A DNA stretch of 20,905 nt from an uncultured Selenomonadaceae bacterium (GCA_905236325.1 CAJOPJ010000145.1:1-20905); one strand, 5' to 3'. Numbered from the stretch's first letter, positions 7,579 through 15,370 are shown. The notes: generated from the sequence alone by a model not told the origin. Program-made: numbers and translations.

Positions 7579-8438
7579 TTAAATATTTCGCGCAAAAACT
7601 ATCATGGCGACATAAATTAAAACCGTCAACAAAATTGGTTTTTCTTTGTACAAAATTTTATCAGGTGCGCCGCCACTGCCTTTTATCTGCACGATGTACA
7701 AATAATAAAATATTCCGTACAGGACGAGGGGAATTGTTAAAATCATTGCCGATTGACTTTGAGTTTTTGAGTCCATTACAAAAAGCGCGTAACTCATCAA
7801 AAGTGCTGAAAGATTTACATTTATCATCTGATCAATCAATGACAAACTGTAACTTTGCAGAACTTTTCTTATCCCCCCCCCTGTGTTTCTTTATCATTTA
7901 ATTCGTGTCTGCGTTTTCCGAGAGCAAGGAATAAAGATAAAAACATTACGCAGAGAATAAACCATTCAGTTAAAAAAATATCTGCCGCCCAAGCTCCCGA
8001 CAATGCACGCGCCACAAATCCAAAAGCAATAATCATCACGTCAACAATAACTATGTGCTTTAATTTGACAGTGTAAAAAATATTTATCACCGCGTAGGCT
8101 AGCAGGAGCAAAAAGCAATTAAAGTTGACTTGATAAGCCAAAAGCATTGAAATAAAAAACAAAATCGACGCGCAAAAATATGCTGACTTAATATCAATCG
8201 CGCCGGACGCTATCGGTCTGTCGCATTTGTCAGGATTTAATCTGTCTTGTTCAACGTCAAAAATGTCATTGAAAAAATAAACGCCACTGCTAACCAGACA
8301 GAATGCGATAAAAATTTCAGTAGTGACAAAAAATTTTTCCGGCTGAAACAAACTGCCGTTGAAAAGTACCGCTGAATAGACAAAGGCATTTTTTGTCCAC
8401 TGTTTCGGTCGCATTTCGATAAAAATTTTTTTCAACAT
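7579..8438 (-). pseudogene. UbiA-family decaprenyl-phosphate phosphoribosyltransferase-like, frame broken at a G9 tract
   Basis: The gene reads from ATG 8438 for 189 codons and then hits TAA at 7871-7869 straight after a run of nine G. The missing C-terminus continues in the -1 frame down to 7579. The N-terminal part has RPKQWTKN (10-17), the Asp-rich motif NDIFDVEQD (57-65) with RPIASG, and YTVKLKHIVIVD, all matching polyprenyl-phosphate phosphoribosyltransferases. Joining the halves gives ETQGGIRKVLQSYSLSLIDQ, which lines up without gaps with the mycobacterial enzyme if the tract had seven G; ten G also restores the frame. The joined protein is about 285 residues, normal for the family, with several membrane helices. 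The enzyme would transfer 5-phosphoribose from PRPP to a polyprenyl phosphate. The break may be phase variation, slippage decoding or a base-calling error. The ATG directly follows the YbeY-Era stop. Confidence 0.85.
7873..7881. repeat. G9/C9 homopolymer tract inside the UbiA-family gene
   Basis: Nine C on the plus strand (nine G in the coding strand) are directly followed in the zero frame by GGA TAA. The tract stands out in this AT-rich region. Lengths of seven or ten G keep the reading frame open to 7579; nine gives a 189-residue truncated product. Such tracts are classic sites of slipped-strand mispairing and also of sequencing error. Confidence 0.95.
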
Positions 8439-9803
8439 TTATTTTCCCCCAAAGCCAAAGTCTTGAATTGCGCCGTCAGAATTTCGCCAGCCGCGTTTGA
8501 CTTTAACCCACAAATCCAAGAAAACTTTTCCGCCTAAAAGCATTTCAATTTCAGGACGCGCATTTTGTCCAACAGTTTTCAATAAGCCGCCGCCTTTACC
8601 AATCAAAATGCCTTTCTGAGAATCGCGTTCAACATAAATCACGGCGCGAATGTAGACAGTTTTATTCTTGCGAACAGAAAATTCCTCAATGTCAACTGCG
8701 ACAGAGTGTGGCACTTCGTCTTCCGTCACATGCAAAATTTTTTCGCGCACAATCTCCGCAACAATCAAGCGTTCAGGCTGATCAGTTACCATGTCGGCTG
8801 GATAGTAAGGAATGCCTTCAGGCAAATATTTTTTTGCTTCAGCCAAAAGGTCGTCAATGTTTGAACCGTCCGCCGCACTTATTGGAACTATCGCCGCAAA
8901 ATTATAGCGCGTTTGATAGTCAGCGATTATTGGCAAAACTTTTTCGCGGTCGATTAAGTCAATTTTATTCACAACCAAAATCACAGGCTTAGTTGTTGTC
9001 GAAAGTCTTTCCAAAATATATTTTTCGCCGCCGCCGAATTTTTCAGTCGCGTCGATTACAAAAAATATCGCGTCAACTTCCTTGAGCGTACCTCCAGCCG
9101 CCTTGAGCATATATTCGCCAAGTTTGAATTTTGGCTTGTGAATACCCGGCGTGTCTAAAAAAATAAATTGCGCGTCCGACTCTGTCAAAATGCACTGAAT
9201 CCTACTGCGCGTGGTTTGCGGCTTGTTGGAAGTAATCGCAATTTTCTGTCCGATAATTTTATTTATCAGCGTAGATTTTCCAACATTCGGTCTGCCAATA
9301 ACTGCGATAAATCCTGACTTGAAAGGCGCGTCAGAAACTTTTTCAGCCGCAGCGTCGCGTAAAATTCCCAAACGCTCCATAATAAATTTTTGTTCGCCTT
9401 CCATTTCCACGCGATCTTCATCTTCAATATGATCATAGCCCAGCAAATGCAAAAGTCCGTGCACTTCAAGAAAAATAACTTCGCGCAAGAAGGTATGTCC
9501 AAACTCCTCAGCTTGAGCCTTAGCGCGTTCAACTGAAATAATTATGTCGCCGAGCGTTTCAACTTCTGCATCTAAAATTTCAGGTTCGTCGCTTTCACGC
9601 AACGCAAAACTCAAAACATCTGTCGCTCTGTCAATGTTGCGATATTTTTTATTCAGCTTGTGGATTGTTGCGTCGTCAGTCAAAGTTATGCTGACTTCAG
9701 ATTTTTCAACATCATACAACCTGCCGACTAAATCAGCCGCGCGTTTAATTTCGACTTCAATATTTTCTGCAACTTCAACATCTTTGCTAATTATTGTCTT
9801 CAT
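8439..9803 (-). CDS. YbeY-Era fusion: rRNA maturation endoribonuclease plus ribosome-assembly GTPase
   Basis: One 454-residue frame holds two complete proteins. Residues 1-150 are YbeY, with the zinc motif HGLLHLLGYDH (His 115, 119, 125) and RATDVLSFAL (59-68). Residues about 163-454 are Era: G1 GRPNVGKS (170-177), TTRSRI in the switch region, DTPG (217-220), NKID (279-282), then a C-terminal KH domain with GILIGKGGGLLKTVG. The linker is only about 12 residues (DAAAEKVSDAPF). YbeY acts in 16S rRNA 3' end maturation and ribosome quality control. Era binds the 3' end of 16S rRNA during 30S assembly. The two are usually separate genes, often with dgkA or cdd between them. All motifs are intact, so both activities are expected. 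ATG 9803 has GAGG upstream and lies 6 bases after the YjiH-type gene. Confidence 0.96.
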   Translation of the reverse strand: MKTIISKDVEVAENIEVEIKRAADLVGRLYDVEKSEVSITLTDDATIHKLNKKYRNIDRATDVLSFALRESDEPEILDAEVETLGDIIISVERAKAQAEEFGHTFLREVIFLEVHGLLHLLGYDHIEDEDRVEMEGEQKFIMERLGILRDAAAEKVSDAPFKSGFIAVIGRPNVGKSTLINKIIGQKIAITSNKPQTTRSRIQCILTESDAQFIFLDTPGIHKPKFKLGEYMLKAAGGTLKEVDAIFFVIDATEKFGGGEKYILERLSTTTKPVILVVNKIDLIDREKVLPIIADYQTRYNFAAIVPISAADGSNIDDLLAEAKKYLPEGIPYYPADMVTDQPERLIVAEIVREKILHVTEDEVPHSVAVDIEEFSVRKNKTVYIRAVIYVERDSQKGILIGKGGGLLKTVGQNARPEIEMLLGGKVFLDLWVKVKRGWRNSDGAIQDFGFGGK

Positions 9804-9809
9804 AGTTCC

Positions 9810-11177
9810 TCAACCTGCAAAAAACAAATGCGCCACCGGCGTGACGATAATCAAGCTGATAATTGTGCGTTCAAGGAAGATTATGAACAGTTCGGCAAGA
9901 TTGACAGGAATTTGAGAACCTAAAATCAAGCCGCCGACTTCCGACAAATAAATCAACTGAGTAACCGAAATGACCGCAACGATAAATTTAGCCATTGGAC
10001 TTGTAATTGTGCTTGCTGCGATAACCGACGGCGTGAACATATCTGTAAAGCCGACAATCATTGTTTTTGAAACTTCGGCTGCCTGAGGAACATCAAGCAA
10101 GTTCAAAAGCGGCAAAAATGGAAGTCCAAGCGTATCAAAAATTGTTGTGTGATTTGCCAAAACTAAAGCCAAAGTACCAATGCACATAACAACAGGCAAA
10201 ACGCCGAACCACATTCCGGCCGCATTTTTAAAACCATTTTCAATAAATTGACCAATTCCTCTGTGCTGAGCGACGCGTTCTTTAGCTAAGTAAAGACCAT
10301 ATTCAAATGAACTGTTGAAACCTTCAGGCAAAGTTTCACCCATTGCCTTTCCTTCAACCAAATATTCATCTTTCTTGAGTGACAGCGGCGGTATACGTGG
10401 AACTATAATTGCACAGACAACGCCGACGGTGCAGATTAACAAATAATACAAACCAAAATATTCCATCAAGTCAACCTGCGCCAAAACCACAATTGAAAAT
10501 GTTATGGACACTGCAGAAAAAGTTGTCGCGATAATTGCTGCTTCGCGTTTTGAATAGTAGCCGCCTTCATACTGATTGTTAGTCAGCATAACGCCGAGCG
10601 TGCCGTCGCCAATCCAAGAAGTTATACAGTCAACAGCAGCGCGTCCCGGTATTGTGAAAATTGGGCGCATAATTTTAGTAAGCATTGCGCCGATAAATTC
10701 AAGCAAGCCAAAGTCAAGCAAGAGCGGTAACAATAAACCTGCCAGCAAAAAAATAATTACCAAGACTGTCAGCAAGTCATTGAGCACGAAACCGCCATTG
10801 TCTGCTGAAGTTATCATTTGCGCGATTGAACCTTCATCGTCCGCGCCGATTTCAAAAAATGTCATCCAAATAAAAATTGTACCTAAAACTCTAATCGCAA
10901 CCCAGATTGCCGTTGTGCTGAAAGTTGTTTTGACCATTGGATAGTTAGTTATCAGATTCGGCTTGCTTAAAAAGCCAATCCCCAACAACGCCGATAAAGT
11001 TACAATTATTAAGCACAACAGCGGCAGAAAATCACCAATCGCAGCCGCAATTATGTCAGCCACAATTTTAACAATAATAGTCCACTTTTCGTCGTAGTAA
11101 ACAGGCAGCATGAATAATAAAATACCAATAATTGACGGCACCAGAAAGCCTGCCGTCGAGCCTTCAGATTTTTTCAT
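9810..11177 (-). CDS. YjiH family membrane protein with nucleoside-recognition (Gate) domain
   Basis: The 455-residue protein has about 10-12 hydrophobic helices. It resembles the YjiH family, with a Gate domain around FIGAMLTKIMRPIFTIPGRAAVD and a conserved central part DCITSWIGDGTLGVMLTNNQY, then SKREAAIIATTFSAVSITF. The C-terminal half repeats the gate pattern (AAGMWFGVLPVVMCIGTLAL and TMIVGFTDMFTPSVIAA). Family members are inner-membrane proteins thought to move or sense a small solute; the substrate is not established and the nucleoside link is by domain name only. The ATG at 11177 lies 9 bases after the acyl-CoA ligase stop, whose last codons AAGGAG serve as its ribosome binding site. 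A long polar loop of about 60 residues (near 265-325) separates the two halves. Confidence 0.85.
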   Translation of the reverse strand: MKKSEGSTAGFLVPSIIGILLFMLPVYYDEKWTIIVKIVADIIAAAIGDFLPLLCLIIVTLSALLGIGFLSKPNLITNYPMVKTTFSTTAIWVAIRVLGTIFIWMTFFEIGADDEGSIAQMITSADNGGFVLNDLLTVLVIIFLLAGLLLPLLLDFGLLEFIGAMLTKIMRPIFTIPGRAAVDCITSWIGDGTLGVMLTNNQYEGGYYSKREAAIIATTFSAVSITFSIVVLAQVDLMEYFGLYYLLICTVGVVCAIIVPRIPPLSLKKDEYLVEGKAMGETLPEGFNSSFEYGLYLAKERVAQHRGIGQFIENGFKNAAGMWFGVLPVVMCIGTLALVLANHTTIFDTLGLPFLPLLNLLDVPQAAEVSKTMIVGFTDMFTPSVIAASTITSPMAKFIVAVISVTQLIYLSEVGGLILGSQIPVNLAELFIIFLERTIISLIIVTPVAHLFFAG

Positions 11178-11186
11178 TGACTTAAA

Positions 11187-12656
11187 TTACTCCTTGCTTT
11201 GCTGAAAATCAGCCAGAATTTGTTTTTTGGAAATTTTTCCTGTTGAAGTACGTGGCAATGCGTCTAATTGATGAAATTCGCGCGGAATTTTATAAAGCGC
11301 AAGATTTTTTTTCAAAAACGCCTTGAAGTCATGCATATTCATTACCTTGCCTGGTTTCATTGCATAGAAACACGCGCCGGCTTGTCCACGAAGTTTGTCA
11401 GACACGCCAACAACTGCAGCTTCCAAAATGCCGTCGAATTTATAAATAACTTCCTCAACTTCGCGTGGATAAATATTTTCGCCCATGCTGATAATCATTT
11501 CCTTGATTCTGTCAACAATGTAGTAATAGCCGTCCGAGTCGCGCTTAGCAATATCGCCTGTATGCAACCAGCCATTTGAATCGATAACTTCGGCTGTAGC
11601 TGAGGGATTTTTCCAGTAACCAAGCATAACATTATCGCCACGAACCAAAACTTCGCCAGCTTCGCCGTTGGGAACTTCATTGCCATGCGCGTCGACAAGG
11701 CTAATTTCTTCATCAGGCAAAATCTTTCCAACTGAGCCTGCGCGTTGTTCGCCCGGCGAAGTCCAAAAAACAGCAGGTGACGCTTCGGAAAGTCCATAAC
11801 CTTCCGCCAAAGGCAGGTTGAACTTTGCCTTGAAGGTTTCGCCAATTTTTATAGGCAGGGCAGTTCCTGCGCTCACTGCATAGCGAACAGATTTAAAGTC
11901 GTCAGGTTTAGCCAAGGCACCAACTACGCTGAAAATTGACGGCACTGCAAAAATATCTGTAATTTGTTCGCGTCGCACAGCCTCAATCATATCTTTCGGC
12001 TTGAAGTTTGCCATAATATAAATTTCCGCGCCACTATAAAAGCTGTGTAAAACTGCGCAGGTCCATTCATAGCAATGGTACATTGGCAGAACGCAGAGAA
12101 TTTTACATTCCGGCGTACATTTAAAAACGCTACATTGTTTGGTGTTGTGAACTAAATTTTTGTGCGACAAAAGTGCGCCTTTTGGATTGCCTGTCGTGCC
12201 GGAAGTGTAAATTATCATGCACGGCGAATTTTCATCAAAATCTTCAGGCAGTTCGGGCGCGTCAACTTCAAAATCTGTTTCTCCAAAAGTCGCAATTTCT
12301 AATTGCTGAACTTCAAAGCCGTCCAAAAAATTTTCAACTTCAAGCGGCTGATAAGTCAAAACAATTTTCGACTCAGAATTTTTCAAGATGAACGCAGTTT
12401 CCGGCGCACTAAGCTGAAAGTTAATAGGTACGCTGATTGCGCCGAGCGAAACTGTCGCAAAAAAGCCAAAAATAAATTCCGCACTGTTGCGTGAAAAAAT
12501 TCCGACTCTGTCGCCTTCGCGAACACCAAGTGCGTAAAGTCTGTTGCGAAATTTTTTTACATTCAGTGCGAAGTCGGCGTAAGTAAAACTCCTGCCTTTA
12601 TCGACAATCGCAATATCACCGGCGCGTCCGCGTTGTATAATTTCGTGAACTAACAC
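11187..12656 (-). CDS. AMP-forming acyl-CoA synthetase (class I adenylate-forming ligase)
   Basis: The protein activates a carboxylic acid as acyl-AMP and then makes the CoA thioester. Motifs are in order: IIYTSGTTGNPKGALLSH (P-loop, about 148-165), EGYGLSEASP, GWLHTGDIAKRD, DRIKEMIISMGENIYPREVE (hinge and A8), and PRTSTGKI near the end with the catalytic Lys at about 474. At 489 residues it is shorter than typical FadD and close to medium/long-chain ligases or MenE, so the acyl substrate is open. I chose GTG at 12656. AAGGAG at 12671-12666 sits 9 bases upstream of it, while the in-frame ATG at 12674 has no ribosome binding site and would place that AAGGAG inside the gene as codons 2-3. It is the first gene of the minus operon, directly after a promoter. 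Confidence 0.9.
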   Translation of the reverse strand: MLVHEIIQRGRAGDIAIVDKGRSFTYADFALNVKKFRNRLYALGVREGDRVGIFSRNSAEFIFGFFATVSLGAISVPINFQLSAPETAFILKNSESKIVLTYQPLEVENFLDGFEVQQLEIATFGETDFEVDAPELPEDFDENSPCMIIYTSGTTGNPKGALLSHKNLVHNTKQCSVFKCTPECKILCVLPMYHCYEWTCAVLHSFYSGAEIYIMANFKPKDMIEAVRREQITDIFAVPSIFSVVGALAKPDDFKSVRYAVSAGTALPIKIGETFKAKFNLPLAEGYGLSEASPAVFWTSPGEQRAGSVGKILPDEEISLVDAHGNEVPNGEAGEVLVRGDNVMLGYWKNPSATAEVIDSNGWLHTGDIAKRDSDGYYYIVDRIKEMIISMGENIYPREVEEVIYKFDGILEAAVVGVSDKLRGQAGACFYAMKPGKVMNMHDFKAFLKKNLALYKIPREFHQLDALPRTSTGKISKKQILADFQQSKE

Positions 12657-12698
12657 TTTTGTATACTCCTTCATAAAATAATCATAAACAACAAGCGC

Positions 12699-12727
12699 AG
12701 TTTATAACAGTGAAAAAAATTAGTCAA
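12699..12727 (-). promoter_or_regulatory. Sigma-70/SigA-type promoter for the acyl-CoA ligase operon
   Basis: On the minus strand TTGACT (12727-12722) and TAAACT (12704-12699) are separated by exactly 17 bases. This puts the start of transcription about 36 bases before the GTG of the ligase. A second TTGACT lies 13 bases further upstream, next to the HD-GYP stop codon. No terminator is seen between the HD-GYP gene and this promoter, so read-through from upstream is also possible. Confidence 0.5.
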
Positions 12728-12740
12728 GGAAATAGTCAAT

Positions 12741-13799
12741 CTAGAAAGTTGCGTACTCGGCAATGGAAAAATTTTTTATCAAATTTAAATTTATTTCTTC
12801 GCCTTCGTCAGTGATGACGACAGGCATTGCCGAAAAGTCTTTTGGATAGAAAGCAATTGTGCCTTTTTGACCATTGGAAAGCGTAACAGATGAACCAATT
12901 AGGCTGTCTTTAATGCGCGTTAAGAGCGGAACGCAAACTGCCGGATCGAAAGTTGCGTAAATTTCGCTGATAAAAAAATTTATAGCGTCGAATGGAGTTT
13001 TTTTAACTTCGCCTTCGCGTTCTGCAGTTAAATTGTCATAAGCATCGGCAACTGCAACAATTCTTGCGAAAGGATGAATTTTTTCGCCGCTCAAGCCTTT
13101 AGGAAAACCTGCACCGTCCATGCGTTCGTGATGTGTCAATGCGATTGTTGGTATAGGTTCATCGAAATTTGCGTTCTTCAAAAGATTGTAGCCGCGCCGG
13201 CAATGTTTTTTGTAAGTTTGCAAGTCGTCGCCGTCAAGGTCGTCCAAAGTTTTGCCGATAAGTTCTTGTTGAAAATCTTTCTTACCGGCATCGTGCAAAA
13301 ATGCAGCAGTAACAATCGTGCGAATTTCTTCCCACTTAAAGCCCATCCACTTTGCAATAATTCCTGAAAAAATTGCGACGCGTTCAGAATGTAAAGCCAG
13401 TGTTGTGTTCAAGTGACTAAGATCAAACAGATAATTCACAGAGGCGTAATTATCAGCCATTGGTAAAATTTTGGCTGCAAGTTTTGCGGTAGTTTCTTTG
13501 GCAGCAGCTGAGTCGTTGTTAAGTTGGTCAAAAACTTGATAAGCCAGTTTTGAGACGCGTTCAAAGTCGTGACTGAAAGCAGAATCTTTTTTTACAACAG
13601 CAGCCGCCTGCTGAAAATTATTGCTTAGGTCAAATTCATCTTTAATATGAACAACCGGCAATTCCAATTTTTGCAGACGCTCAATATTTTGTTTAGTCAA
13701 AACAGTATTTTCAGACAAAATCACAACAAAATCTTCGCCGGTAACAGTTCGCGCTAAAGTCATACCAGGTTCCAAGTTTTCAACTGCAACTGCTTTCAT
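12741..13799 (-). CDS. HD-GYP domain protein, probable cyclic-di-GMP phosphodiesterase
   Basis: The 352-residue protein has an N-terminal region of about 120 residues beginning with AVENLEPGMTLARTV, a common start in HD-GYP proteins of this type. The HD-GYP domain then runs from about 125 to 290. Metal and catalytic motifs are present: HSERVA with His 137, FLHDAGK with His 169 and Asp 170, HHERMDGAGFP at 223-233, and AVADAYDNLT at 249-258. The third letter group is GFP rather than GYP. These enzymes hydrolyse cyclic-di-GMP and so control motility and biofilm traits. A small C-terminal segment (about 300-352, VTLSNGQKGTIAFYP) is not assigned. No receiver or membrane domain is present, so it is probably cytosolic. 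ATG 13799 has GGAGG 7 bases upstream. It is divergent from the ABC transporter operon. Confidence 0.92.
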   Translation of the reverse strand: MKAVAVENLEPGMTLARTVTGEDFVVILSENTVLTKQNIERLQKLELPVVHIKDEFDLSNNFQQAAAVVKKDSAFSHDFERVSKLAYQVFDQLNNDSAAAKETTAKLAAKILPMADNYASVNYLFDLSHLNTTLALHSERVAIFSGIIAKWMGFKWEEIRTIVTAAFLHDAGKKDFQQELIGKTLDDLDGDDLQTYKKHCRRGYNLLKNANFDEPIPTIALTHHERMDGAGFPKGLSGEKIHPFARIVAVADAYDNLTAEREGEVKKTPFDAINFFISEIYATFDPAVCVPLLTRIKDSLIGSSVTLSNGQKGTIAFYPKDFSAMPVVITDEGEEINLNLIKNFSIAEYATF

Positions 13800-13839
13800 A
13801 AAAAAACCTCCAATTCAGCTTTTAGTAACTAATTAAATC

Positions 13840-13868
13840 TTGCAAAGTAAATTTTATTAAAGTATAAT
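13840..13868 (+). promoter_or_regulatory. Promoter for the amino-acid ABC transporter / amidase operon
   Basis: On the plus strand TTGCAA (13840-13845), a 17-base spacer and a perfect TATAAT (13863-13868) lie about 40 bases before the ATG at 13910. GAAAGGAAG at 13892-13900 is the ribosome binding site. The -10 box overlaps that of the HD-GYP promoter on the other strand, so both cannot be bound at once. Confidence 0.6.
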
Positions 13869-13889
13869 TCAAACGCTTAAAATTTACAA
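13861..13889 (-). promoter_or_regulatory. Promoter for the HD-GYP gene
   Basis: On the minus strand TTGTAA (13889-13884), a 17-base spacer and TATACT (13866-13861) form a good sigma-70-type promoter about 60 bases before the ATG at 13799. Its -10 box overlaps the -10 box of the opposite promoter. Confidence 0.55.
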
Positions 13890-13909
13890 ATGAAAGGAAG
13901 TTTTTTTCA

Positions 13910-14722
13910 ATGAAAAAAATTTTTTTGTTGGCAACGCTAATATTGACAATGCTTTTTACAGGTTGCGGCGGCGAAGAGACCAATAATCAACCTGCCGGCG
14001 AAGGCGATAGTGCCGATATCAAAAAAATTGTCATTGGCTTGGACGATGAATACGCGCCAATGGGCTTTAAGGATGAACAAAATCAAATTGTCGGCTTTGA
14101 TGTTGACTTGGCAAAAGAAGCTGCTAAACACCTTGGTTGCGAAGTTGAATTTAAAGCTATTGATTGGTCAAGCAAGGAAGCTGAATTAAAATCCGGCAGA
14201 ATTGATGTCATTTGGAACGGCTTGGATATTACCGAAGAACGCAAACAAAATATGCTGTTCAGCGAACCATACATGGATAACAGACAGATTATTTTTGTGC
14301 GTAAAAATGATGACTTGGGCATTATGTCTGAATCTGATTTGGCAGGCAAAGCTATTGGCACTCAATCCGGCGGTACTGCTGAAGAATATTTTAATGACAA
14401 TCCACAAGTACGCGACAGCTTGCGTGAACTTAAAACTTATGGCGATTATGTTGCGGCGTTTATGGATTTGGAAAATGGCAGACTTGACGCTGTTGTTTGC
14501 GATGAAATTGTCGGTCGCTATTATATGTCTAAGCACAATGAAACTCTTGACGCTATCGACGCAACAGTCGGCCCTGTAAGTCAGTTTGGCATTGCTTTTG
14601 CTAAAGAAAATACCGCACTGCGCGATAAAGTTCAAGAAGCTTTCAATGCAATTGTGGCTGACGGCAGCGCAGCAAAAATTTCTGAACAATGGTTCGGTAA
14701 AGATTTACTGCTGAAAAAATAA
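13910..14722 (+). CDS. Amino-acid ABC transporter substrate-binding lipoprotein (family 3)
   Basis: The 270-residue precursor starts with a lipoprotein signal: MKKIFLLATLILTMLFTGC, lipobox LFTGC with Cys 19. A short Gly/Glu-rich spacer follows, then a family 3 solute-binding domain from about 38 to 266. Seen features are GLDDEYAPMGFKDEQNQIVG, FDVDLAKEAAKHLG (the family 3 signature), NGLDITEERKQNMLFSEPY, and GTQSGGTAEEYF with DAVVCDEIVGRYY. The protein would be anchored outside the cytoplasmic membrane and deliver a polar amino acid, possibly cystine, glutamine or arginine, to its permease; the substrate is not readable. It is the first gene of a plus-strand operon, with the permease starting 3 bases after its stop. 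No ATPase gene accompanies it in this window. Confidence 0.94.
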   Translation: MKKIFLLATLILTMLFTGCGGEETNNQPAGEGDSADIKKIVIGLDDEYAPMGFKDEQNQIVGFDVDLAKEAAKHLGCEVEFKAIDWSSKEAELKSGRIDVIWNGLDITEERKQNMLFSEPYMDNRQIIFVRKNDDLGIMSESDLAGKAIGTQSGGTAEEYFNDNPQVRDSLRELKTYGDYVAAFMDLENGRLDAVVCDEIVGRYYMSKHNETLDAIDATVGPVSQFGIAFAKENTALRDKVQEAFNAIVADGSAAKISEQWFGKDLLLKK

Positions 14723-14725
14723 TCA

Positions 14726-15370
14726 ATGGAACATTTATTAAATATGACGCTCCTGATTTTGCAGGGCGCGGAAGTTACGCTAACAATATTTCTTGTGACT
14801 TTGTTACTTAGTTTGCCAATCGGCGCAATGGCTGCGTTGGGTAGAATTTCTTCCTTCGCGCCGTTGCGCTATCTTATGGAATTTTATGTCTGGATAATGC
14901 GCGGAACGCCGCTCATGTTGCAACTTTTGTTTGTCTATTTTGCGTTGCCAATGGTCGGAATACTTTTGCCTGACATTGCGGCGGCCTTATTGGCATTTAC
15001 TTTGAACTACGCGGCGTATTTTGCAGAAATTTTCCGCGCAGGACTTCAATCAATTTCGCGCGGACAATATGAAGCTGCAAAAGCACTTGGACTTAAACAT
15101 TGGCAGATGATGCGACACATAATTTTTCCGCAAGTGCTTAGAGTTGTTCTTCCGCCAATTTCAAATGAAACAATCAACCTGGTTAAAGACACTTCGCTGA
15201 TTTACATTTTGGCAATGAACGACTTACTGCGCGTTGCAAGGACGATTGTTCAGCGCGAATTTGACATGACACCATTTGTAATTGCAGGAATTTTTTATTT
15301 GGCAATGACGGCAGTTTTGACTTGGCTGTTTAAAAAACTTGAAAGGCGTTACGGCTCCTATGAAACTTAG
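14726..15370 (+). CDS. Amino-acid ABC transporter permease (HisM/GlnP type)
   Basis: The 214-residue inner-membrane protein has about five helices and is typical length for polar amino-acid permeases. The family motif RGTPLMLQLLFVYFALP is at about 60-76. The ATPase-contacting EAA loop EAAKALGLKHWQMMRHIIFPQ is near 115-135, followed by LPPISNETINLVKDTSLIYIL. It would form a homodimeric channel taking substrate from the upstream lipoprotein. The ATG lies 3 bases after that gene's stop and lacks a strong ribosome binding site, so translational coupling is likely. Its EAA loop needs a GlnQ-like ATPase, which is absent here: the next gene is a cell-wall amidase that overlaps its end by 11 bases. 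The ATPase must be supplied from elsewhere. Confidence 0.94.
   Translation: MEHLLNMTLLILQGAEVTLTIFLVTLLLSLPIGAMAALGRISSFAPLRYLMEFYVWIMRGTPLMLQLLFVYFALPMVGILLPDIAAALLAFTLNYAAYFAEIFRAGLQSISRGQYEAAKALGLKHWQMMRHIIFPQVLRVVLPPISNETINLVKDTSLIYILAMNDLLRVARTIVQREFDMTPFVIAGIFYLAMTAVLTWLFKKLERRYGSYET

Noticed and set aside
7579..7845. A separate 88-residue membrane protein starting at TTG 7845
   Set aside because: The frame is open upstream of that TTG to the G tract, the sequence is the C-terminal half of the UbiA domain, and there is no ribosome binding site. It is treated as part of the broken gene.
7470..7901. A 143-residue plus-strand frame crossing the DUF212 and UbiA genes
   Set aside because: Antisense to two recognisable membrane protein genes and has no ribosome binding site or domain.
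12657..12674. ATG 12674 as start of the acyl-CoA ligase
   Set aside because: No ribosome binding site precedes it, and codons 2-3 are AAGGAG at the right distance from GTG 12656. It remains possible but less likely.
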